From Hymenobacter sp. 15J16-1T3B (lineage in GTDB: Bacteria; Bacteroidota; Bacteroidia; Cytophagales; Hymenobacteraceae): a DNA stretch of 64,000 bases. The notes below the pieces were generated by a model, which was given only the letters and a program-made list of their open reading frames with translations, had not been told where the DNA came from and did no database searches. The DNA is taken from positions 62,001 to 126,000 of the forward strand of contig NZ_JAJFAV010000003.1 of assembly GCF_020711235.1 (NCBI RefSeq), in the 5' to 3' direction. The translations under genes were made by a program, and so were the position numbers. Below, in pieces: positions 51,158 through 59,946 of this stretch (within the stretch, counting starts at the first letter, position 1; each line of letters begins with the position of its first letter).

Positions 51158-52288
51158 CTACTGCGCCGCCACCATCGGCTCGATGGTTTCGATGCTGCCG
51201 TCGGGGCGGCGCTTGAGCTCGGTCACTTTCACGTTGCGCAGGTGGGTTTTGCCCGATAGCTCCGTGTCGTGGTAGAAGATGTACCACTTGCCTTTGAACT
51301 CGATGATTGAGTGGTGCGTGGTCCAACCCTGCACCGGGTTCATGATGACGCCCTTGTAGGTAAACGGTCCGGTAGGCTTGTCGCCGACGGCGTAGACCAG
51401 CAAGTGGGTGTCGCCGGTGGAGTAGGAGTAGTAGTACTTGCCTTGGTACTTGTGCAGCCAGCCGCCCTCGAAAAAACGGCGCTTGGTGTCGCCGGCCAGC
51501 AGGGGCTTGCCGTTTTCGTCGAGGATTTTTACCTCCGTCACCGGCCCGGCAAAGGAGCGCATGTCCTTGCTCAACCGGGCCACCCGCGGGCCGTAGGCGG
51601 GCTCTTGCGGGGCCTGGTTGGGCGCCACTGTCGAGTCGTACTGCCCGCTGCGCCAGCGCTGCAGCTGCCCGCCCCAGATGCCGCCGAAGTACAGGTAGCT
51701 CTGCCCGTCGGCGTCGGTAAACACGTTGGGGTCGATGCTGTAGGAGCCGGCAATGGGCTTAGCATCAGCCTTGAACGGACCGGTGGGCGAGGTGCTGGTG
51801 GCCACCCCCAGGCGAAACACGTCCTGCTTGTCCTTCACCGGGAAATAGAGGTAGTAGGTGCCGTTCTTGAACTCCGCATCGGGCGCCCAGAGCTGCCGCC
51901 CGGCCCAGGGAATGTCCTTGATGTCCAGCGCCACGCCGTGGTCCGTCACCTTGCCGCCCACGCTGTCCATCGAGAGCACGTGGTAGTCGCGCATGGCAAA
52001 GTGGGCGCCGTTGTCGTCCTCCGGAATGCCGGCCTCGATGTCGTGAGAGGGGTAGATGTAGATGCGCCCGCCAAACACGTGGGCCGAGGGGTCGGCGGTG
52101 TAGATGTCGCGGACCAGCGGCTTCGAGAGAAACGTGGGCTTGGCGGCCGGAGCCGCCTGGGTTGAATCGGCGGGCGCAGCGGTAGTGGCTTCGGACGAGG
52201 ACGAATTGCTCTGGCAGGCGGCACCGGCCAGCAGCAGCGGCAGGCCAAAACCGAGCAGGTGGGCCTTCGAAAGGCGGGAAACGAGCAT
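51158..52288 (-). CDS. Glycoside hydrolase family 43 lipoprotein
   Basis: A 376-residue lipoprotein from the ATG at 52288; lipobox GAAC (Cys about 25). The five-bladed beta-propeller catalytic residues are visible: Asp base in YTADPSAHVFGG, Asp modulator in SIDPNVFTDADG and Glu acid in RRFFEGGWLHKYQ. It would hydrolyse arabinose- or xylose-containing plant glycans at the cell surface. No SusC/SusD pair or other carbohydrate gene is adjacent, so it is not in a typical utilisation locus here. The Ser/Thr/Ala-rich stretch after the Cys is a spacer. Confidence 0.92.
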   Translation of the reverse strand: MLVSRLSKAHLLGFGLPLLLAGAACQSNSSSSEATTAAPADSTQAAPAAKPTFLSKPLVRDIYTADPSAHVFGGRIYIYPSHDIEAGIPEDDNGAHFAMRDYHVLSMDSVGGKVTDHGVALDIKDIPWAGRQLWAPDAEFKNGTYYLYFPVKDKQDVFRLGVATSTSPTGPFKADAKPIAGSYSIDPNVFTDADGQSYLYFGGIWGGQLQRWRSGQYDSTVAPNQAPQEPAYGPRVARLSKDMRSFAGPVTEVKILDENGKPLLAGDTKRRFFEGGWLHKYQGKYYYSYSTGDTHLLVYAVGDKPTGPFTYKGVIMNPVQGWTTHHSIIEFKGKWYIFYHDTELSGKTHLRNVKVTELKRRPDGSIETIEPMVAAQ

Positions 52289-52480
52289 GGGCGGGAGATA
52301 GGTGAGGCGTTGGTTTCGCAAAAAACACCGGCTCGTTCCGGAAAACGACCGATATAGATAGGTTCCGGATGAGCGGGCGGCAACTTCGCCAAGCAGCTCC
52401 GGTAAAAGCCGCAAAGCTGGCCGCTGCGCCGTATTTTGCACCCGTTTTGCGCCCCCGTCCGGGCGCCTGAATCGATTTCG

Positions 52481-53041
52481 ATGGGAGCTTTACTGACCGA
52501 TTTGCTGCAGCGCGCCCAGCGCAACCGCCGCGTGGTGGCCCTGCAGGCCGCCGGCGAAATGTATTTGGGCTACGTGCTCAACCACAACCCCGACGTGGTG
52601 CTGCTGCGCACCATCACCCGCCAGGGCATGCTTACCGGCGTGCGCAGCATTGCCCTGGCCGACGTGGCGCAGGTGCACTTCGACGACAAGTACGTGCGCC
52701 TGATTGAGTTCAAGGAGCACCACCCCGACGCGGTATTCGGCGTGGCCACCGCCCCCGACGGGCTGGAGCAGCACTACCTCTCGGTGCCCGCCCTGCTGCA
52801 GCGCGCCCACGACACGCATCAGCTCGTGCAGCTCGTCACCGCCAATTCCCACAACGACCCCTACGGCTACGTGGTGCGCCTCACCGAGGACGAGCTGCTG
52901 CTGGAAGTGTACACCGCCTTCGGTGAGCCCGACGGCCACACGGTGTTGCAGGTGGAAGACGTGCGCAGCGTGGTATGGAGCGACGAAGAGACGCGCACCA
53001 TCGAACTGCTGCGCAAGCAGCGGGCGGCGGAAAAACCATGA
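52481..53041 (+). CDS. Unknown protein with two tandem SH3/Sm-like beta domains
   Basis: A 186-residue soluble protein from the ATG at 52481 (MGALLTDLLQ). Two halves look alike: VVALQAAGEMYLGYVLNHNPDVVLL with DVAQVHFDDKYVRLIEF, and LVQLVTANSHNDPYGYVVRL with DVRSVVWSDEETRTIELL (parts shown). Each is a five-strand, Sm/SH3-like barrel pattern, so an internal duplication is likely. I recognise no family. It overlaps the following membrane protein gene by 4 bp (ATGA), so the two are translated together. Confidence 0.75.
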   Translation: MGALLTDLLQRAQRNRRVVALQAAGEMYLGYVLNHNPDVVLLRTITRQGMLTGVRSIALADVAQVHFDDKYVRLIEFKEHHPDAVFGVATAPDGLEQHYLSVPALLQRAHDTHQLVQLVTANSHNDPYGYVVRLTEDELLLEVYTAFGEPDGHTVLQVEDVRSVVWSDEETRTIELLRKQRAAEKP

Positions 53042-53580
53042 CCCGGGCCCAGCGCTGGGCCGCCGCGTGGCGCCGCAAGCGCAACGTTTTTTACCGGCGC
53101 CCCGACGGGCAGTTTATCATCCAGAGCCGGTTGCCCTGGTGGCAGGCTGCGGCGGGCACGCTGGGCTGGATGGCGTTTATTGGGGTGCAGCTGCCGCTGC
53201 CAGTGCCGGCCCTGCTGGTGGCTCCAGCGGCGGCCGGCGTTGCGCTGGCCGTCTGGGCCGGGCTGTTCAGCCGGCTGGAAATCGGCCCCGCGGGGGTAGT
53301 GTTACGCGCGGGTGGCTGGTTTGGCCGGGCCCGGCGCCTGCCCCTGCACGCGGTGGTGCTGGACGCCACCAGCCTGGCTACTGGGGAAGTGCTGCCCTGG
53401 GCGGAAGCCAACGGGCGCTTGCACTTCGAGTATGCCTCGCCCTTGGAAAGCGACGACCTGTTCCTCTACATTACCTGCCAGCGCAAGGACCTCAGCCACC
53501 AGTTCGACGATGCGTTTGCCTGGGCCAGCCTGCAGCAGGTAGGGACCGCGCTGCGCGAAATCCGGGCCGGCGGAAACTGA
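53038..53580 (+). CDS. Two-helix membrane protein of unknown function
   Basis: A 180-residue protein. The basic start MTRAQRWAAAWRRKRNVFYR precedes two transmembrane segments (about 40-58 and 60-80), followed by a PH-like soluble domain (LEIGPAGVVLRAGGW, LPLHAVVLDATSLATG, FLYITCQRKDLSHQF). Its ATG overlaps the stop of the upstream gene. The pair probably forms one functional unit at the membrane. No family recognised with confidence. Confidence 0.7.
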   Translation: MTRAQRWAAAWRRKRNVFYRRPDGQFIIQSRLPWWQAAAGTLGWMAFIGVQLPLPVPALLVAPAAAGVALAVWAGLFSRLEIGPAGVVLRAGGWFGRARRLPLHAVVLDATSLATGEVLPWAEANGRLHFEYASPLESDDLFLYITCQRKDLSHQFDDAFAWASLQQVGTALREIRAGGN

Positions 53581-53749
53581 ACGGCCGGAACCCGCCGCGT
53601 TTACCGCCCGAGCCGGCTGGGTTGAGCCCGCGTTGATTTTGCCGGTTGGCCGCGGCATGTAGCTGATGAACATGCAGCTGGCGGCTGCTTCGCCCGCTAA
53701 GCGGCCCCCGCGGACAACCCCGGTGCCTTAAACGGGGTTAGTACGCCTG

Positions 53750-54754
53750 ATGAAGTTTCTTCTGCCTCTGCTGCTGAGCTGCCTGTGGCTGCTCGGCGCC
53801 GCCCCGGCCCGCGCCCAATCGGCCGTGCCCGATGTGCTCAACGCCACCCTCGACAACTACGACTACCCGCACCCGGTGAGCTTTCTGGCGCTGCGGCTGG
53901 AGGGCCAGCCCCTGCGCATGGCCTACATGGACGTGCGGCCCACCGGCCGGGCCAACGGGCGCACAGTGCTGCTGTTGCACGGCAAAAACTTCTTCGGGGC
54001 GTACTGGCGCGGCACCATCGAGGCGCTGACCGCGGCCGGCTTTCGGGTGGTGGTGCCCGACCAGATTGGCTTCGGCAAGTCCGACAAGCCCAACATTCAC
54101 TATTCCTTCCATCAACTGGCCCGCAACACCAAAGAGCTGCTCGACACCCTGGGCGTGAAGCAGGCCGTGGTGCTGGGCCACAGCATGGGCGGCATGCTGG
54201 CCACGCGCTTTGCCATCGAGTACCCCGGCGCCACCGAGCGGCTGGTGCTCGAAAACCCCATCGGGCTGGAAGACTACCGCCGCGGCGTGCCTTTTCAGAC
54301 GGTCCTCGAAGCCACCCGTACCGAGCTGCAGGCCAACGAAGCCAGCATCCGCAAGTACCACGCGACCTACTACCCCGGCACCTATCCGCAGGCCCACGAC
54401 CAATGGCTGCTGCCGCTGATTGCCCAGACGCGCAGCCCCGATTACCCCACCGTGGCCGTGGCCAACGCCCTCACCTACGAGATGATTTACCAGCAGCCCG
54501 TGTGCTACGAGTACGACCGGGTGCAGGTGCCCACCTTGCTCATCATCGGGCAGAAGGACCGCACGGTGGTGGGCAAGGGCCTGATCAAAGACCAGAAGGT
54601 GCTGGAGAGAATGGGCCAGTACCCCGCCTTGGGGCAGCGCACGGCCAAGGCCATCAAGAGCAGCAAGCTGGTGGAGCTGCCGGGCGTGGGCCACATTCCG
54701 CACCTACAGGAGCCGCAGCAGTTCTACGCCGCCGTGCTGGCGTTTCTGAAGTAG
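53750..54754 (+). CDS. Secreted alpha/beta hydrolase
   Basis: A 334-residue hydrolase with signal peptide (MKFLLPLLLSCLWLLG to ARAQ). The fold marks are LLLHGKNFFGAYW, DQIGFGKSDKPN, the nucleophile elbow VLGHSMGGML and the late His in GVGHIPHLQEPQQ. It resembles epoxide-hydrolase/haloperoxidase-like esterases. The mature enzyme would act in the periplasm or outside. Substrate is unknown. A SemiSWEET gene follows 38 bp downstream and may be co-transcribed. Confidence 0.9.
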   Translation: MKFLLPLLLSCLWLLGAAPARAQSAVPDVLNATLDNYDYPHPVSFLALRLEGQPLRMAYMDVRPTGRANGRTVLLLHGKNFFGAYWRGTIEALTAAGFRVVVPDQIGFGKSDKPNIHYSFHQLARNTKELLDTLGVKQAVVLGHSMGGMLATRFAIEYPGATERLVLENPIGLEDYRRGVPFQTVLEATRTELQANEASIRKYHATYYPGTYPQAHDQWLLPLIAQTRSPDYPTVAVANALTYEMIYQQPVCYEYDRVQVPTLLIIGQKDRTVVGKGLIKDQKVLERMGQYPALGQRTAKAIKSSKLVELPGVGHIPHLQEPQQFYAAVLAFLK

Positions 54755-54792
54755 ACCCGCCCAGAGGAACGCTTTTACCCAACCCTAGGCCT

Positions 54793-55074
54793 ATGCCGGA
54801 CGTGGTGCGCATTATTGGGCTGGTGGCCGCGTCGTTGTCGGCCATCATGTTTTTGCCGCAGGTTGTGCGCACCTGGCGTACCCGCTCGGCGCAAGATTTG
54901 TCGGTGGGTACCTTGGCCGTATCGGCCAGCAGCATGGTGCTGTGGCTAATCTACGGAGCCAGCATCCGCGACGTGCCCATCCTGTTCGGCAACTCCGTTA
55001 ATCTGCTGTTTACGCTGACGCTGGTCTTCTTCAAGCTGCGCTTCGGCGCGGCAGACAAGCCCAAAGCCCCGTAG
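54793..55074 (+). CDS. SemiSWEET-type sugar transporter
   Basis: A 93-residue protein with three transmembrane helices, one MtN3/PQ-loop unit; two copies form a sugar uniporter. The PQ motif is FLPQVVRTWRTRSAQDLS, followed by the helix with SSMVLWLIYG and the third helix with FGNSVNLLFTLTLV. Start ATG at 54793. It follows the hydrolase gene closely, which may suggest import of a released product, though this is only positional evidence. Tail KPKAP is short and polar. Confidence 0.88.
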   Translation: MPDVVRIIGLVAASLSAIMFLPQVVRTWRTRSAQDLSVGTLAVSASSMVLWLIYGASIRDVPILFGNSVNLLFTLTLVFFKLRFGAADKPKAP

Positions 55075-55177
55075 CCGCTAGTTGCGGCTGGAGTAAGGGT
55101 TGCGCAGCGAAACCCGACAGCAGGCGCCGGGCCGCGGTAGCTGCCGCGGGCTTTGCAAGGCGCGAAGCACCGGCGCT

Positions 55178-56530
55178 CTACTCCAGAATCCGCAAGCTCT
55201 CGGCCCGGATCAGCTGGGAAGGTTGGTAACGGCCCTCGCGCGGGCCGTTTTCCAGGTTCAGCACCCCGCGCGGGCAAGCGGTACTGCACAGCCCGCAGCC
55301 CACGCAGGCGGCCCGGATGATGGGCTCCCCGCGCTGGGCGTACTGCTTCACGTCGATGCCCATTTCGCAGACGTTGGAGCAGTTGCCACAGCTGATGCAC
55401 TGCCCGCCGTTGGTGCTGATGCGGAAACGCGAGAAGTGCTTCTGCAGCAGCCCCAGGTAAGCGGCCATCGGGCAGCCGTAGCGGCACCACACCCGGGAGC
55501 CGAGAATGGGGTAGAAGCCCACGCCCACCACGCCTGAAAACAGCGCGCCGACGACAAAGCCGTAGGTGCGCGAAAACTCGTCGGAGAGCCGGCCGAGCAG
55601 GGCCCCGCCCAGGCGGGTGTTCAGCCAGAGCAGGGCTGTGGTCACCACGATGAAGCCGAGCACAGTGTAGACGATGCTCACCTCGTAGCGCCAGGCTTCG
55701 CGGCGTTTGTCGCTGAGGTGGCGGTACGGGTCGCCGGCGGTTTCGGCCAGCCCGCCGCAGCCGCACACCCACGAGCAGTACCACCGCTTCCCGAAAAAGT
55801 AGGTGAGCACCGGCGTGGCTACGAAGGACATGATGAGGCCCCAGCCGACCATGAAGGCGCCGAGGTGGCCGTTTTGCAGCAGGGACTGCACGCCGCCGGG
55901 AAACAGGTAGTCGTACTTCAGGGGCCAGAAATAGGTGAAGTAAAACTCGGGCTGCTGCAGGGCCAGCAACACCCCCGGCAGCAGCCAGGCAAAGCCCAGT
56001 TGAAAAAACATCACCGAGGCCGTGCGCACCCGTTGGTAGGGTGAGTGTCTGTACTTGAGCAGGGCCCGCGTGCCCATCAGCAGCACGGCCAGGGTGTAGA
56101 ACGTGCCGTAGAGAAACCATTGGTCGGCCGGGCGCTGGCGCAGCGCCTGGCTGAGGCCATCCAGCGGGCGAATAAGGTTTTCCAGGTACTCGGGCCACCA
56201 ATACAGCACCACGTAGAAGCCCGTCAAGGCCACGCCCGTGGCCCAGGCCACCGCCCCGCGCGAAGTGCTGCCGCGGGCCCACAGGTTGTTGTGGTGCACG
56301 CCGCCCGGGCCGCGGCCAAACTTGTACCAGCTCCAGCCCAGGGCCCCGGCGCTCAGCAGGGCTACCCCAAGCCAGAAAGCCGGCTCGCGCAGGCCAGCCG
56401 GGGCCGCTGCTGTCACGGCCAGGGCCAGCAAGCCCAGCGCCACCATGGCCAACCAAAGCCGCTCGGACAAGGGAGTTGCGGGAGTGGGGTGGGCTAGAGG
56501 CTGGTCGGAATAAGCGGCGAGGGAAGTCAT
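55178..56530 (-). CDS. Membrane polyferredoxin (NosR/NapH/CcoG-like 4Fe-4S protein)
   Basis: A 450-residue membrane protein with about six transmembrane helices and a C-terminal cytoplasmic domain holding two 4Fe-4S clusters: CISCGNCSNVCEMG and CVGCGLCSTACPRG. The membrane part has the CxxxCP-type motifs WYCSWVCGCGG and WCRYGCPMA seen in NosR/NapH/RdxA-like proteins. It is likely to pass electrons between a soluble donor and a membrane acceptor. It follows a small membrane protein and a flavoprotein gene in one minus-strand unit. No nos, nap or cco genes are in the window, so the pathway is unknown. Confidence 0.88.
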   Translation of the reverse strand: MTSLAAYSDQPLAHPTPATPLSERLWLAMVALGLLALAVTAAAPAGLREPAFWLGVALLSAGALGWSWYKFGRGPGGVHHNNLWARGSTSRGAVAWATGVALTGFYVVLYWWPEYLENLIRPLDGLSQALRQRPADQWFLYGTFYTLAVLLMGTRALLKYRHSPYQRVRTASVMFFQLGFAWLLPGVLLALQQPEFYFTYFWPLKYDYLFPGGVQSLLQNGHLGAFMVGWGLIMSFVATPVLTYFFGKRWYCSWVCGCGGLAETAGDPYRHLSDKRREAWRYEVSIVYTVLGFIVVTTALLWLNTRLGGALLGRLSDEFSRTYGFVVGALFSGVVGVGFYPILGSRVWCRYGCPMAAYLGLLQKHFSRFRISTNGGQCISCGNCSNVCEMGIDVKQYAQRGEPIIRAACVGCGLCSTACPRGVLNLENGPREGRYQPSQLIRAESLRILE

Positions 56531-56689
56531 GGCGAGAAAAGAAGTTGCAGGCGCCGGTTTGGCCGCCGTGGGCGGTGGATATGGGGCCGGGTCGGCGCGC
56601 CGGGGCGTCTAGGTGTTCCGCCCAGTCCGCGGAGAAGTGCCGACGGCCGTGCGCCGTGGCAAAACCGACGCCGGCTAGGAACCGGTCCG

Positions 56690-56923
56690 TTAGTGGTGAT
56701 GGTGGTTGTCGGGCTTGCCGTAGAGGTTGGTCAGCGAGCCGAGCACGAAAACGCCCGCCCATACCACGTACAGCCAGTGGAAGCCGTCGGGTTTGGGCTG
56801 GCCGATCAGGGCCAGGATGAGCTGGGCGCCGAGCGTCATGATGATGCCGGTAAAGGCAATGTATTGCCAGGCGTTGAAGGCGCCGGGGTGGTAGAGCTTG
56901 CGGTAGTCGGGTTTGTCGGCCAT
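56690..56923 (-). CDS. Small two-helix membrane protein with His-rich tail
   Basis: A 77-residue protein with two transmembrane segments (about 19-41 and 48-65) and a C-terminus ending KPDNHHHH. It sits between the flavoprotein gene (9 bp) and the polyferredoxin gene (159 bp), on the same strand. The histidine tail could bind a metal or heme. No family is recognised. Its position suggests it is a subunit or assembly factor of the same electron-transfer complex. Confidence 0.8.
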   Translation of the reverse strand: MADKPDYRKLYHPGAFNAWQYIAFTGIIMTLGAQLILALIGQPKPDGFHWLYVVWAGVFVLGSLTNLYGKPDNHHHH

Positions 56924-56932
56924 GATGGGCGG

Positions 56933-58276
56933 TTATACGGAGAGCAGGCGGCTGAGCAGGCCCTTGCGGCGGCGCAGCACCACGGCCGGCTCGTCGGGGT
57001 GCCGGGCGTTGTACGCCGCCACGATGGCCGGCTCGTGCTGCGCGAAAAATTCGGGGTCGAAGTTAGCGGCCCCGAGCTGGGCCAGTACCTCGCCGACGGG
57101 CACGCCGCGCCGCAGCCACTGGTCGCACACGTCGTGGCGCAGGCGCAGGCCCAGGGCATTCACGCCCAGCAAGGCGCGGGAGGCATCCGCGCGGTAGTGC
57201 AGGCGCAGGCCCAGCGCGGCCGTGGGGTGCTGCCACCAGAAGCTGGCCTCGTCCGCGCCCGGGCGCGCCGGCACCTGCCCGTAGGTCTGGTATTCGAGGT
57301 CGAAGAACTTGGCCGAGTTAAACCACGGCCCCCGCCGGTAGGCCGTGGGCTGCCCGCAGATGGTGTGGGCCACGGTTTCGCCCTGCATGCGGCCGGTGTA
57401 CCACAGCGGCTCGATGGCCGCCTCGCCGGGGCCTGGGCTGCGGCGTTGGGCGCAGTCGCCGGCCGCGAAAATGCCCGGCACGGAGGTTTGCAGGTAGTCG
57501 TCGACGAGGATGCCGCGGTCGGTGTCGATGCCGGTCCCGGCGGTGAGGTCGAGGGCGGGCGTGACGCCGGTGGCAATGCCCAACCACTGACAGGGCAATT
57601 CGGTGCCGCGGCTGGTACGCACGGCCCGCACCCGGCCCGCATCGTCGCCCAGCACTTCGGTTAGCTCGGTTTCGTAGTGCACCCGCACGCCGTGCCGGCG
57701 CAATTGCGCATCGACCAGAGCGGCTTCTTCCGGCGGGAGCACCGAGCCCCAGTAGTGCCGGTCGCGCACGAGCATGGTTACGCCGTGGCCGCGGGTGCGC
57801 AGCATCTCGGCCATTTCCACCCCGATCAGCCCCCCGCCCACTATCACCGCCTCTTGAACCTGCAGCGTGGTTTCGGCCATTAGCTCCACGTCGGCCTTCG
57901 ACACCAGGCCCTGCACGCCGCGCAGGTGCTGCCCGGGCCAGTCGTAGTAGCGGGTGGTGGCGCCGGTGGCCAGCAGCAGCGCGTCGTAGGTCAGGGAGGG
58001 GCCGGCGGCCAGGTGCACCGTGCGCGCGGCCGCGTCGAGGTGGGTGGCGCGGTCGTGCACCAGTTCCAGGCGGTTTTCGGTCCAGTACCAGTCTTCGAAG
58101 GGCTTCACGTCGGGCCAGCGCAGGTGCCCCATGTAGAGGTACATCAGCGCGGGGCGGGAAAAGTGGTGGGCGCTTTCGGCCGACACCAGCGTAATGCGGG
58201 CCGTGGGCTGCAGGCGGCGCACCGCCTGGGCGCAGCTCACGCCCGCAATGCCGTTGCCGATGATAACCAGGTGCAT
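56933..58276 (-). CDS. FAD-dependent NAD(P)H oxidoreductase
   Basis: A 447-residue class I pyridine nucleotide-disulfide oxidoreductase-like flavoprotein. The FAD motif is VIIGNGIAGVSCAQAVR at the N-terminus, the NAD(P) motif VIVGGGLIGVEMAEML at about 165-180, and a second FAD motif GIFAAGDCAQRR near residue 265. It lacks a redox CxxxxC, so it resembles NirB-, Ndh- or ferredoxin-reductase-like enzymes. The C-terminal 150 residues extend beyond the core. First gene of the unit with the small membrane protein and polyferredoxin; it probably feeds electrons from NAD(P)H. Confidence 0.9.
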   Translation of the reverse strand: MHLVIIGNGIAGVSCAQAVRRLQPTARITLVSAESAHHFSRPALMYLYMGHLRWPDVKPFEDWYWTENRLELVHDRATHLDAAARTVHLAAGPSLTYDALLLATGATTRYYDWPGQHLRGVQGLVSKADVELMAETTLQVQEAVIVGGGLIGVEMAEMLRTRGHGVTMLVRDRHYWGSVLPPEEAALVDAQLRRHGVRVHYETELTEVLGDDAGRVRAVRTSRGTELPCQWLGIATGVTPALDLTAGTGIDTDRGILVDDYLQTSVPGIFAAGDCAQRRSPGPGEAAIEPLWYTGRMQGETVAHTICGQPTAYRRGPWFNSAKFFDLEYQTYGQVPARPGADEASFWWQHPTAALGLRLHYRADASRALLGVNALGLRLRHDVCDQWLRRGVPVGEVLAQLGAANFDPEFFAQHEPAIVAAYNARHPDEPAVVLRRRKGLLSRLLSV

Positions 58277-58488
58277 CAGGAAAGAGGAAGTGCGTAGAAC
58301 AGAAGAACCGCCGCCGGGCCCGGCTGGTTTGCCGCCCGCCCCGACGGCCGGCGGCGGTCAAACGTACTGCTTTCGGGCCGGCTTGGATTGCGGGGCCTGC
58401 GTGAAACCCAGGCCCCGCCGCCGGGGCTCAACGCGGAGCCGCGGGCCTGCGTACAGCCTTAACAGACACCAACCCAGTCCTACCCATC

Positions 58489-58908
58489 ATGGCAACTCCC
58501 CTCAACCTCAATACCGAAGGCACCCGCAACGACGACAACGAGCAAATTAAGCGCGACAAAAACGTGATTCCGCGCGACGAGCAGCAGGAGCAGGACCGCG
58601 ACTTCGAGCAAATCATCAACAACAACGCCGACGTCGACAAGGACCCTACGGCCTACCGCAGCGCCGGTGCCCGCGGCTACTCCCAGCGCACCGACGAGAA
58701 GAACAAGCTGGAAAACCTGCACATCGGCGGCAGCGAAACCACTCCCCAGGGAGGCAACAACCACGCGGAAGACGCCAGCAAAAAACAGGGCGCCGGCTTT
58801 GAGGTCGAAGGCAGCTACGAGCTCGACCACGAGCAAAACCTGCGCACCCGCGAGCAGCCCTTCGGGGCCAGCCAACCCGAAGGACCCGCCCAGCCGGTGC
58901 AGGAATAA
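58489..58908 (+). CDS. Hydrophilic, probably disordered protein
   Basis: A 139-residue protein of strongly polar composition with no hydrophobic core, signal or recognised domain. It is rich in Asn, Asp, Glu, Gln and Gly (NDDNEQIKRDKNVIP, EQIINNNADVDKDP, YSQRTDEKNKLENLHIGG). The composition recalls small stress- or desiccation-related hydrophilic proteins, but no LEA or KGG motif is clear. It has its own terminator and stands alone between divergent and unrelated genes. Function unknown. Confidence 0.75.
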   Translation: MATPLNLNTEGTRNDDNEQIKRDKNVIPRDEQQEQDRDFEQIINNNADVDKDPTAYRSAGARGYSQRTDEKNKLENLHIGGSETTPQGGNNHAEDASKKQGAGFEVEGSYELDHEQNLRTREQPFGASQPEGPAQPVQE

Positions 58909-58930
58909 CCCCAACTAGTTAACCCGTTTG

Positions 58931-58970
58931 GCGCCGCGCCGGAGCACCCGCTTCCGGCGCGGCGCTCTGT
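58931..58970 (+). terminator. Terminator after the hydrophilic protein gene
   Basis: GCGCCGCGCCGG (58931-58942) pairs with CCGGCGCGGCGC (58954-58965), followed by TCTGTTTT. Confidence 0.8.
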
Positions 58971-59144
58971 TTTGGGGTAATTCGCGCGGCCTATTGCAGT
59001 ATAGCCATACTAATGTGATATATTTAGGGACGAACTCGACAGACTGCGCGCAGGCCCGGGCCGGCCACAGTGCTTGACCCTGTTTGCGCTGACGGGTTCT
59101 GCTTGCTTTTCACCCAGTACTCCCACCGTACTTCTTACCCGCCT

Positions 59145-59837
59145 ATGAGCGACAATTACCAATCCGTTACCGAAGAACCGGTAGAAACCGATGAGTCCTC
59201 CCTGGACTCGGGCAACCGCAAGCTGGCTTTTCTAGCGGGCGGCGTCGTCGTGCTGCTGGGCGCGGCCCTGGCATTTGGGCCCGCCGGCAACCGTGAGCGT
59301 ATTGCCAACGGGCAGATGCCCAGCTTCGAGCTGGTCGGGGCCAGCGTAGTCGGCTCCCGGGCCGCGGCCGAGGAAGTCGCCGCCCCGACCGAGGCAGCCG
59401 CCCCGGCCCCGGAGGCTACCAAAGCCTCCGCGGCGCCGGCCAAGCCGGTAGCAGCCGCCACCCGGACCGCCGCCGCGGCGCCGGCTGCCAGCAGTGCCAC
59501 CCCGGCCGCCGCGCCCGCCGCCGAGCCCACGACGGCCGAACCCGCCGCGCCGGCGGCCCCGGCCGTGGAGGAAGCGCCGCGCACGGCCACGCTCAACGGC
59601 CGCATCCTCGACGAAAACGGCAAGCCGCTGGCCGGCGCCACCGTGTTCGTGAAGGGTACCAACAAAATTGCCAGCACCGACCAGAACGGCAACTACACCG
59701 TGGAAACCCCCGCCGGTGAAACCAGCGTGGTGTATGGCTACGGCGGTTACCAAGACCAGGAAATGCGCGTGCGCAGCGGCCAGCCGAACAACGTGACCCT
59801 GCTGCCCAGCGAAACCAGCAAGCGGCGCCGGCGCTAA
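59145..59837 (+). CDS. Single-pass membrane protein with carboxypeptidase-regulatory-like domain
   Basis: A 230-residue protein from the ATG at 59145. Short cytoplasmic N-terminus (MSDNYQSVTEEPVETDES), one transmembrane helix at about 27-45 (LAFLAGGVVVLLGAALAFG), a long Ala/Pro-rich linker (about 75-150) and a C-terminal CarboxypepD_reg-like beta domain (LNGRILDENGKPLAGATVFV, GNYTVETPAGETSVVYGYGG). The end is basic (KRRRR). It would expose the beta domain in the periplasm across the cell-wall space. Upstream DNA (58990-59030) is AT-rich, with a -7-like TATATTTA. Function unknown. Confidence 0.85.
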   Translation: MSDNYQSVTEEPVETDESSLDSGNRKLAFLAGGVVVLLGAALAFGPAGNRERIANGQMPSFELVGASVVGSRAAAEEVAAPTEAAAPAPEATKASAAPAKPVAAATRTAAAAPAASSATPAAAPAAEPTTAEPAAPAAPAVEEAPRTATLNGRILDENGKPLAGATVFVKGTNKIASTDQNGNYTVETPAGETSVVYGYGGYQDQEMRVRSGQPNNVTLLPSETSKRRRR

Positions 59838-59859
59838 GCCGGCTGGCCTGCGGGCTTAG

Positions 59860-59904
59860 TGCGACAAGGGCCGCTTTCCGAGGAGGAAAGCGGCCCTTGT
59901 CGCA
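59860..59904. terminator. Bidirectional terminator before the permease gene
   Basis: A 20-bp perfect inverted repeat (59860-59879 and 59885-59904) around GAGGA, followed by TTTT, lies between convergent genes. Confidence 0.85.
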
Positions 59905-59946
59905 TTTTGGGGGCAGGGGTGCCGGGGATTAATCGGCCGGCGGCAC

